The translations under genes were made by a program, and so were the position numbers. This document shows positions 48,857 through 55,939 of a stretch of 64,000 nt of DNA, one piece after another; position 1 is the first letter of the stretch; every line of letters starts with the position of its first letter. The notes beneath the pieces are model-generated. The model saw nothing but the letters and a program-made list of their open reading frames with translations. It was not told the origin of the DNA and did not search any database. The DNA comes from Lachnospiraceae bacterium 28-4 (GTDB taxonomy: Bacteria > Bacillota > Clostridia > Lachnospirales > Lachnospiraceae): positions 393,708-457,707 of the forward strand of contig KE159600.1 in assembly GCA_000403275.2 (NCBI GenBank), written 5' to 3'.

Positions 48857-48910
48857 TTGATCTGTTACCAGCCAAAAAGCATCTTTTCCGTACCCGGCCC
48901 CCTTGATTGA

Positions 48911-49390
48911 CTACAATTCCAGCTCTATCTTCCGCCCGGTTCTTGCATACTGGTAATATCTTACCCCTGCGGCATCCAGCATCCGCTTGGACGCCTTCGT
49001 TGCGGGCGAATCCGCATATTTATCGCTGTCATATACAATCGTTTTTATACCGGCCTGAATAATTGCCTTTGCGCATTCATTACACGGAAACAGCGACACA
49101 TATATCTTTGCTCCCTCCAGGCTGCCTCCACGGTAATTCAATATTGCATTCAATTCGCTGTGCGTCACATAAGAATACTTCGTATCGTACGGGTCGCCCT
49201 CTCTCTGCCAGGGAAATTCATCATCCGAACATCCTGCGGGAAAGCCATTATAACCCATAGATAAAATCTTATTATCCTGGCTGACGATACAGGCCCCCAC
49301 CTGCGTATAAGGATCTTTGGAACGCATGCCCGCCAGCATGGATACCCCCATAAAGTATTCATCCCATGAAATATAATCCGTTCTCTTCAT
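48911..49390 (-). CDS. dCMP deaminase
   Basis: This enzyme deaminates dCMP to dUMP, feeding dTMP synthesis. The 159-residue protein has the zinc site HSELNAI (His and Glu) and PCNECAKAII (two Cys) of the cytidine/deoxycytidylate deaminase family, plus the substrate-loop Asn in MGYNGFPAG. The same family includes ComEB. GGAGGAGAACGGCT precedes the ATG. It lies 20 bp after upp, an expected pyrimidine-salvage pairing. Confidence 0.93.
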   Translation of the reverse strand: MKRTDYISWDEYFMGVSMLAGMRSKDPYTQVGACIVSQDNKILSMGYNGFPAGCSDDEFPWQREGDPYDTKYSYVTHSELNAILNYRGGSLEGAKIYVSLFPCNECAKAIIQAGIKTIVYDSDKYADSPATKASKRMLDAAGVRYYQYARTGRKIELEL

Positions 49391-49410
49391 AGCCGTTCTC
49401 CTCCGTACCG

Positions 49411-50040
49411 TTATTTCGTTCCAAAGATCCTGTCTCCGGCGTCCCCGAGCCCCGGCACAATATAACCGTGGTCGTTGAGTTTCTCATCCAAAGCGCCGAT
49501 ATACATATCCACGTCCGGATGCTCCTTCTGCATCCGCTCCACTCCTTCCGGCGCCGCTATAATGCACATAAAATGAATATTTTTGCACCCTTTGTCCTTC
49601 AACATCTGAATAGCCGCCACGGAAGACCCCCCTGTCGCCAGCATGGGATCTACCACAAACACTTCCCTTTCCGCGCAGTCTGCCGGAAGTTTGCAGTAAT
49701 ATTCCACAGGATTCAACGTCTCCGGATCTCTGTATAACCCGATATGCCCTATCTTTGCCGCCGGAATCAGCTGCAATACGCCGTCCACCATTCCAAGCCC
49801 GGCCCGGAGGATGGGTACGATCGCCATTTTCTTTCCTTTCAGCGCCTTTACCGTGGCCTCACAAATGGGTGTCTCTATCTGGATATCCGAAAGCTGTAAT
49901 TCCCTTGTCGCCTCATAACAAATCAGCATCGCTATCTCGCTGATCGTCTGGCGGAAATCTTTCGTTCCCGTCTGTTTTCTCCTGATATAACCGATCTTAT
50001 GCTGAATCAACGGATGATCCATAACCACTACTTTTGACAT
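49411..50040 (-). CDS. upp: Uracil phosphoribosyltransferase
   Basis: Converts uracil and PRPP to UMP in pyrimidine salvage. The 209-residue protein begins [20 protein letters not shown], has [13 protein letters not shown], the PRPP loop [15 protein letters not shown], and ends [11 protein letters not shown]; all are standard. GGGAGGTACGCCA precedes the ATG. Confidence 0.96.
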   Translation of the reverse strand: MSKVVVMDHPLIQHKIGYIRRKQTGTKDFRQTISEIAMLICYEATRELQLSDIQIETPICEATVKALKGKKMAIVPILRAGLGMVDGVLQLIPAAKIGHIGLYRDPETLNPVEYYCKLPADCAEREVFVVDPMLATGGSSVAAIQMLKDKGCKNIHFMCIIAAPEGVERMQKEHPDVDMYIGALDEKLNDHGYIVPGLGDAGDRIFGTK

Positions 50041-50094
50041 TGGCGTACCTCCCTTTTCTCTTATGCTCTTATTTGTTTCCTGTATTTCTAATTT

Positions 50095-50541
50095 TCAATC
50101 TTCTTCCAGCAATTTGATCTTTTCGACCCTCCTGCGGTGTTTTTCCTCTCCCGAAAAATCGGTTCCTAAAAATGCCTCTACAATGCTCAACGCCAGGTTA
50201 GTCCCTACAATACCCGCTCCAAGAGCAAGCATGTTCGCATCGTTATGTTCTCTCGTCAGCCTTGCGGAAACCGTATCGGAACACAATGCACAGCGGATGC
50301 CTTTCACTTTATTCGCTGTAATCGATATACCGATTCCTGTCGTGCATATTACAATTCCCTTCTCATATTCTCCGGACGCCACCGCTTTTGCCGCCGCGGC
50401 TCCAAATTCAGGATAGTCGCAGGAACTTGTATCCCCGCATCCAAAATCTTTATACGGGATTCCCCTTTCCTCCAAATACCGGATAATCTCCTGTTTCAAA
50501 CGATAGCCTCCATGATCGCTGCCCAGTGCGACATTCACCAT
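50095..50541 (-). CDS. rpiB: Ribose-5-phosphate isomerase B
   Basis: Interconverts ribose-5-phosphate and ribulose-5-phosphate. The 148-residue protein begins MVNVALGSDHGGYRLKQEII, has VICTTGIGISITANK with the active-site Cys, and REHNDANMLALGA. Galactose-6-phosphate isomerase (LacAB) is a relative, but length and motifs fit RpiB. AAAGGAGGGCAAT precedes the ATG. Confidence 0.92.
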   Translation of the reverse strand: MVNVALGSDHGGYRLKQEIIRYLEERGIPYKDFGCGDTSSCDYPEFGAAAAKAVASGEYEKGIVICTTGIGISITANKVKGIRCALCSDTVSARLTREHNDANMLALGAGIVGTNLALSIVEAFLGTDFSGEEKHRRRVEKIKLLEED

Positions 50542-50579
50542 ATTGCCCTCCTTTTCTTCTTATTTTTATTATGCCTGTC

Positions 50580-51638
50580 CTATATCCTCTCTATACGGTA
50601 TCCGGCCGCTTTCAGAAGACGGTTCATAATAGCCTGTCCAATCCCCCCGCCCGCCGGTTCCTCGAAAGATTCCGAATAAATCACCGTAATCCCCTCATCA
50701 TCGAATTCCCTCAAAATACGGTACAATGTCCTGGCTATCGACCCTTCTTCTTCACGGCTGCCCGCGCTTTTTACACTGGCCCCCTTATAGAAAGCCGCCG
50801 TACGATCCGTACCGATAATACCAACCTTCTCCCCCCGTTTTTTCATTTCAGCGCTTCTGCGGTTGATCTCTTCCACCACTTTTTCTTCGCTGCCGCTGAT
50901 GATCGTCAGTTCCCCTTCCGGGGAATAATGCCTGTATTTCATTCCGGGAGCCTTTGGAGCCTGTCCACCGTCTCCCTGCATCACCGCCCGGTCCGTTTCC
51001 ACACGGCCCAGAACCTTTTCCAGCATCTCCTGCGTAATATAACCGGGCCGAAGGATCAAAGGAACTTCTTCCGTCAGGTCTACAATCGTCGACTCCAGCC
51101 CTATGCGGTTCCCCCCGCCATCGATAATCATATCTATCCGGCCGTCCATATCCTCCATCACATACCTGGCCAGCGTAGGACTCGGTTTCCCCGACCTGTT
51201 GGCACTGGGGGCGGCCACATATCCGCCCGCAGCATCTATAAAAGCCAATGCCGCTTTATGAGCCGGCATTCTGACCGCAACAGTATCCAGTCCTCCCGTC
51301 GTCGCATACGGTATCTTTTCATTTTTCTCCAATATCATCGTCAACGGCCCCGGCCAGAACGCATCCGCCAGCTTTTTTGCCGCTTCCGGCACTTCTTTTA
51401 CAATGGAATACATATCTTCTATCCTGCAGATATGTACGATCAACGGATTATCCGACGGCCTGCCTTTCGCCCGGTATATTTTTTCCGAAGCCTTTTCGTC
51501 CAGGGCATTGCCGCCCAGACCATAGACCGTTTCCGTGGGAAACGCCACAAGTCCGCCGTTTTTTATAATCTTCCCCGCTTCGCCCACAGCCTCCCGGCTG
51601 ATTTTTTCTTCTTCTATTAAAATGACTTTTGTCTCCAT
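50580..51638 (-). CDS. L-threonylcarbamoyladenylate synthase (Sua5/TsaC type)
   Basis: Makes threonylcarbamoyl-AMP from threonine, bicarbonate and ATP, the first step of the t6A modification of ANN-reading tRNAs. The 352-residue protein has the YrdC fold: GLVAFPTETVYGLGG, KGRPSDNPLIVH, FWPGPLTMIL, PSANRSGKPSPT and STIVDLT. A C-terminal Sua5 domain fits the longer Bacillus YwlC form. AGGTGAATTCGG precedes the ATG. It is co-oriented with rpiB and the amidase gene. Confidence 0.94.
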   Translation of the reverse strand: METKVILIEEEKISREAVGEAGKIIKNGGLVAFPTETVYGLGGNALDEKASEKIYRAKGRPSDNPLIVHICRIEDMYSIVKEVPEAAKKLADAFWPGPLTMILEKNEKIPYATTGGLDTVAVRMPAHKAALAFIDAAGGYVAAPSANRSGKPSPTLARYVMEDMDGRIDMIIDGGGNRIGLESTIVDLTEEVPLILRPGYITQEMLEKVLGRVETDRAVMQGDGGQAPKAPGMKYRHYSPEGELTIISGSEEKVVEEINRRSAEMKKRGEKVGIIGTDRTAAFYKGASVKSAGSREEEGSIARTLYRILREFDDEGITVIYSESFEEPAGGGIGQAIMNRLLKAAGYRIERI

Positions 51639-51701
51639 CCGAATTCACCTAATATAGTATATCATAGCCTGGCTTTTTTGTCTCTACCTATTCGTTTTAT
51701 G

Positions 51702-52439
51702 TCACGGTTTTCCGTCATTCAGGTATTGCATGATCCCCATATGTACCGCCCAGGCCGCTTTCTCCTGATAAATTTCCGAATTGAGTTTTTCTTCTTCTTC
51801 CCGATTGGAAAGAAACCCGCATTCCACAATTACGATTGGGCAGGAAGTTTTTTTCAGCAGATAATAGCTGTTGTTCGCTTTTGCCTCCCGCTTATTTCCC
51901 GGATCCACATTGATGACAAAACGTTTCTGAATCAGTTCCGCCAGCTTCCTCCCCGTGGAACTTCCGGTATAATAAAATACCTGGGCTCCATGGACATATT
52001 CCTCATGATAACTGTTCTGATGAATGCTCACCACGATTTCAGGTTCCGCTTCTTCAATAATAGCGATCCTCCGCTTCATATCCTGTACCTTTTTATTAGA
52101 AGCTCCTTCGTCATACAGCCCGCCGTCATCCGTCCTTGTCATAACGACTTCCACACCTTCCGCTTCTAAAAACGCTTTTACCATTTCCGCTATTTTTAAA
52201 TTAATATCTTTCTCCAGAGAACCATTTACTCCTACCTTGCCCGGATCGGCACCGCCATGCCCGGCATCTATCACCACGCAAAGTTTTTCCCGATCTTCTT
52301 TTTCCTGGTTCCCCCCTCTTTCCTCCACATTGTCCGAATTAACATAGGCGGCACCCTCCCCGGCCACAAAATACATGGATACAAGAAGAATTGCCGCCAT
52401 TATAATCCTTAAAACCTTACCTTGTTTTTCCTCCATCAT
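51702..52439 (-). CDS. CwlD-like N-acetylmuramoyl-L-alanine amidase
   Basis: A zinc amidase of the Amidase_3 family that cleaves the muramoyl-alanine bond; CwlD is required for muramic-delta-lactam in spore cortex. The 245-residue protein has an N-terminal membrane/signal segment (MAAILLVSMYFVAG) and the metal ligands VIDAGHGGADPG (His), GSLEKDINL (Glu) and SIHQNSY (His). The catalytic Glu lies in IVECGFLSN. Its length matches CwlD, and it lacks cell-wall-binding repeats. Confidence 0.9.
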   Translation of the reverse strand: MMEEKQGKVLRIIMAAILLVSMYFVAGEGAAYVNSDNVEERGGNQEKEDREKLCVVIDAGHGGADPGKVGVNGSLEKDINLKIAEMVKAFLEAEGVEVVMTRTDDGGLYDEGASNKKVQDMKRRIAIIEEAEPEIVVSIHQNSYHEEYVHGAQVFYYTGSSTGRKLAELIQKRFVINVDPGNKREAKANNSYYLLKKTSCPIVIVECGFLSNREEEEKLNSEIYQEKAAWAVHMGIMQYLNDGKP

Positions 52440-52507
52440 ATCTCTACCGCTCTGTCTTCTCTATTATTAAAACTTATGAGACAGTCCGGTGAAAAATGAA
52501 CTTTACC

Positions 52508-54250
52508 TTATTGATTCAAATACTTTTCAATCACATCCCATATGGAAGCCTTTTCAAATCCAAGCTTCCATGATGCCGCTCCGGCAATATTATATTTCTG
52601 CATAATATTCAGTTTCGCTTCTATGGAATGCTCATCTTCCAGCCACACCTGATAAAAAGTACCGCCCTCCTGGACTTCTCCGTAATTTTGGCAAGTTTCC
52701 TCATCCCAGCGCAGCTCCATATTATGGTTGACCACAAACTGCTCCGCCATTTCCATTCCTACTGCCTCGCTCGTCAGCCCTGCGCCTTCACTTTTCCATA
52801 TGCGGGTATAAAACGGCAGACCGTTAATCACTTTTTCCGCCGGAACCTGCTCCACCGTTTTCCGTATCCCATCTTCCACAAATCCTATCGATGCCACGCT
52901 TCCAGCTTCCGGGCTGCCATTATAATGCTCGTCATATCCCATAATAATCACATAATCGGCAAATACCCCTTGCTCTCCTCTATTATAATGATCCGTATAG
53001 CCCATAGGCACATAGTTGTCCACCGAAAGCACGATTCCGTTTTTCCGGCATGGAATGGACAGTTCACGGACAAACTGAATAAAATGTTCTCCCGTATCCT
53101 GACTTAGCCCTTCGAAATCGATATTAATGCCGTCCAAGTCATATTGCAGCGCCGTATTTACCAACGCCTCAATAAGATAAGCCCGCTTGCTCGTATAGGA
53201 CAGCACTTCATAAGTATCTACGTCAGGGTTGGAAAAATTATCGATCAGCCCCCATACTTCCAATCCCATATTATGCGCCTTATCCACATAATCTTTTGAT
53301 GCAAAGCTGGAAAAATCCCCTTCATTATTCGTCAGTGCAAACCATGTGGGAGAGATTACATTGATCCCTTTGGTATTCGCCAATGCCGCCGACAGCGTGT
53401 CATTTCCTGCCGTTCCGGCCACCGCGTGCCATGCCAAATTGATCTTATAGGGCCTGGAAATGCTCGTAAATTCAGGGTTGGCAAAAACAGCCCTTCCCTC
53501 TTCCACAGGCTGCGCCTCGATTCCCGCCGCACTGCCTCCATCCGCTTCCAGTCTCTTATTCTCCACATAGCCTATGATGGCATCCTCTGTCTTTACTTTA
53601 CTCCAAGTCTCCATTTCTTCCAAAATGGTTACTCTGGCGCCTTCCGTCACATCCGCCAGGATAGGGCTTTTTACACCGCCCTGATAGCGAACCGCCGTGT
53701 CCTTTGCGATTCGGGCCTTTTCCCCCGTATCGCCGTATTCCGCCGTATAAACCTGCATACGGTTCGGCTCTGTAAAAGTCTGATATCTGTAATCTGCAAA
53801 TAATTTTACATAATCTGCGGCCACATACAGCGTTTCCCCGCTGCCGTCCGCCGATTCTTCATATCTTGCTGCCGGAAAACCGATTTCCGTCGCCCCGCTC
53901 TCCAGATAATAAACCGAAGAACCGATCTCCGTTCTCACCGTATCCTCCGGAAGACTGTACAGTAACAGCCCCTCGTTTTTATCTTCATAAAATCTGTCAT
54001 TAAAATACTTGCGAACCGTCATAAGGTCGAAGTAATAAACTCCATCCAAAAGCTTTGCCGATTCTTCGACAACCTCATTCCCAAGCACGATAGCGACCTC
54101 GTCCCCTCCGCTCACGGAAAAATATTCTTCCAAATCCGCCCTTTCTTCGGAATAAGAATATTTGTCCATCAGTTTTAAGCCGACGCTGAGTACGGCGACT
54201 ATAATAATAAGGACGATTGCAATTAACACTGGAATTATTTTTTTCTTCAT
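52508..54250 (-). CDS. GH18 hydrolase with SH3 domain, SleL/YaaH-like
   Basis: A 580-residue membrane-anchored or secreted protein: an N-terminal hydrophobic segment (about 5-27), a copper-amine-oxidase-like domain (45-155), an SH3 domain (about 170-230; ARIAKDTAVRYQGG) and a GH18 catalytic domain (260-580). The active-site sequence is LDGINIDFEG, so the middle Asp of the usual DxxDxDxE is Asn, as in the spore-cortex SleL/YaaH group. No LysM is present. ATG 54250 follows GGAAGGGAG; a TTG at 54268 lies upstream. It heads a run of six same-strand genes. Confidence 0.88.
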   Translation of the reverse strand: MKKKIIPVLIAIVLIIIVAVLSVGLKLMDKYSYSEERADLEEYFSVSGGDEVAIVLGNEVVEESAKLLDGVYYFDLMTVRKYFNDRFYEDKNEGLLLYSLPEDTVRTEIGSSVYYLESGATEIGFPAARYEESADGSGETLYVAADYVKLFADYRYQTFTEPNRMQVYTAEYGDTGEKARIAKDTAVRYQGGVKSPILADVTEGARVTILEEMETWSKVKTEDAIIGYVENKRLEADGGSAAGIEAQPVEEGRAVFANPEFTSISRPYKINLAWHAVAGTAGNDTLSAALANTKGINVISPTWFALTNNEGDFSSFASKDYVDKAHNMGLEVWGLIDNFSNPDVDTYEVLSYTSKRAYLIEALVNTALQYDLDGINIDFEGLSQDTGEHFIQFVRELSIPCRKNGIVLSVDNYVPMGYTDHYNRGEQGVFADYVIIMGYDEHYNGSPEAGSVASIGFVEDGIRKTVEQVPAEKVINGLPFYTRIWKSEGAGLTSEAVGMEMAEQFVVNHNMELRWDEETCQNYGEVQEGGTFYQVWLEDEHSIEAKLNIMQKYNIAGAASWKLGFEKASIWDVIEKYLNQ

Positions 54251-54277
54251 AGATCCGCTCCCTTCCAATCGCCCTTT

Positions 54278-54306
54278 ATTATAGCAAACTATTTAAGTAC
54301 CGTCAT
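54278..54306 (-). promoter_or_regulatory. Promoter of the GH18-cwlD-tsaC-rpiB-upp run
   Basis: Minus strand: ATGACG (54301-54306), 17-bp spacer, extended -10 TGCTATAAT with TATAAT at 54278-54283. Confidence 0.6.
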
Positions 54307-54309
54307 TAC

Positions 54310-54960
54310 AAAATTTGACTTTTCCCGGCTTTTTTTGACAACATGCCCTGTCGCCAGGGGGTCTTCCTGTTTTCCTGCCACGGCATGCTGCCCTCTGTCT
54401 TTCCTGCCGGAAAGCGGAAAGTCCGATTCCCTGCCAAAAGAAAAATAGTGCCTTCGAGTTCCATCAAAAGAGTTCCCCCAAAAGAAGATAAGAAATACGT
54501 GATATATTTTGATTTAAGATGATACTCTTCGGATTATCTGGCAATACTAGATATCTGACGGCTTTAAACAATTTGAAAAAACGGAATGTCCGGACATGTA
54601 TTTATGTTCCAAGCGACGGCTTATCCCGCCAACGCTTATCTTTGGATAAAAATAAAATGACCTTTTTTTATAAAAAATATTCGTGAGGTTTAATGATTGA
54701 ATTATAATAACGTGAAATTATTTGGAAAATTTTATTTCCCGAACAAGCACATAAGCTTGTAAGACTTCTCCCATACTAAACTGGGGAGAAAAGATTAAAA
54801 TACAATAAAACTGCCTATTAGACTATCATGCCTCCTTCCGATACAGACTATCCGGAAGCATTCCGTGAAATCAATTATATCAAAGGCTTCCATTTATTTC
54901 AAGGATTTTTAAAAAAAATGTCGAATTTTTATTAAAAATTTTTAAACAGTGATGGAATTC
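54310..54960. other. 650-bp intergenic region without a supported gene
   Basis: No open frame with a ribosome site is convincing here. Visible items: a 12-bp palindrome ATGTCCGGACAT at 54586-54597 and two small hairpins at about 54746-54792 (ACAAGC/GCTTGT and TTCTCCC/GGGGAGAA). There are also several AT-rich TATAAT-like segments. It may hold a small RNA or be a decayed gene. Confidence 0.5.
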
Positions 54961-54962
54961 TA

Positions 54963-54997
54963 TTGACTTAAATTTATGAAAAGTATAATATACTTTT
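54963..54997 (+). promoter_or_regulatory. mecA promoter with overlapping palindrome
   Basis: TTGACT (54963-54968) precedes an AT-rich -10 region (TATAAT at 54984-54989, with only a 15-bp spacer; TAATAT at 54986-54991 gives 17). The -10 lies within the 19-bp palindrome AAAAGTATA-A-TATACTTTT (54979-54997), a likely operator. Confidence 0.6.
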
Positions 54998-55088
54998 AAC
55001 TGTAGAGCATTATCTTCAGGGATAATTTGGTTCAGGTTAGTCACAATATAACAAGGTGGCAGTATCTTAATAGTAAGGATGTGATAAC

Positions 55089-55871
55089 ATGAAAATTGAA
55101 AAAGTAAATGACCATCAGATTCGCTGTACACTTACCAGAGAAGATTTGGCCGACCGTGAATTAAAAATCAGTGAACTCGCATACGGAACGGAAAAAGCCA
55201 AAAACCTGTTTCGGGATATGATGCAACAGGCATCCTTCGAATTTGGTTTTGAAGCCGAAGATATTCCGTTAATGATAGAAGCCATTCCTCTTAATTCAGA
55301 ATGCATCGTCCTTATCATTACCAAGGTGGAAGATCCGGAAGAGTTGGATACACGCTTCTCCAAGTTCGCACCATCCGTCCACGATTCGGAAGGCGATCTG
55401 GATGAAGTCATTGACAGCCTTTCCGAAGGCGCTGACGATGTGCTTGATCTGTTTAAGAAGATTCACGAAGGCAAATTTGCCGATGCGTTGGAAAAAAAGG
55501 CTTCCGATTCCACTCCAAAGGAAAAACAGGCCAAAAAGAATACGGAAAAGCAGGAAAAAAGCCCTGCCCCGGATCAGGAACTCATCAGGATATTCTCCTT
55601 TGATTCCATCCGTACCGTAGCAAGGATATCCCATGTCCTTGCTGGTTGCTATGGCGAAAGCAACTCGTTGTATAAAAATGAAAATACCCACCGGTATATT
55701 CTGGTCGTCGCAAAAGGAAGCCACTCGCCGGCAGAGTTCAATAAGGTATGCAATATCTTATCCGAATACGGCCAGACAGAAAAATATGTTTCCGCCGGAG
55801 AAGCATATCTGGAAGAGCATTTTTCTCCGATTATCAGGGAGAATGCCTTGCAGTCTTTACGCAGGATATAA
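55089..55871 (+). CDS. mecA: Adaptor protein MecA
   Basis: MecA delivers substrate proteins to the ClpC-ClpP protease. The 260-residue protein begins MKIEKVNDHQIRCTLTREDL, matching the MecA N-terminal domain, and has an acidic and Lys-rich linker (about 120-165; TPKEKQAKKNTEKQEKS). The C-terminal ClpC-binding half has RVIRIFSFDSIRTVARISHVL-like sequence and ends ENALQSLRRI. A strong terminator follows. AGTAAGGATGTGATAAC precedes the ATG. Its promoter overlaps a palindrome, suggesting repression. Confidence 0.92.
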   Translation: MKIEKVNDHQIRCTLTREDLADRELKISELAYGTEKAKNLFRDMMQQASFEFGFEAEDIPLMIEAIPLNSECIVLIITKVEDPEELDTRFSKFAPSVHDSEGDLDEVIDSLSEGADDVLDLFKKIHEGKFADALEKKASDSTPKEKQAKKNTEKQEKSPAPDQELIRIFSFDSIRTVARISHVLAGCYGESNSLYKNENTHRYILVVAKGSHSPAEFNKVCNILSEYGQTEKYVSAGEAYLEEHFSPIIRENALQSLRRI

Positions 55872-55878
55872 TGTACAG

Positions 55879-55911
55879 GGGGAGCCTCAAACTATTGAGA
55901 CTCCCTTTTTT
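55879..55911 (+). terminator. Terminator after mecA
   Basis: GGGAGCCTCAA pairs with TTGAGACTCCC around a 4-nt loop (one mismatch) and is followed by six T residues. Confidence 0.92.
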
Positions 55912-55939
55912 CCTGCCTTTCTGTCATTCTGCCTTCTCT

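Noticed and set aside
54880-55131. Minus-strand open frame of 83 codons upstream of mecA
   Set aside because: It overlaps the mecA promoter and start antisense, is AT-driven and has no ribosome site or family resemblance.
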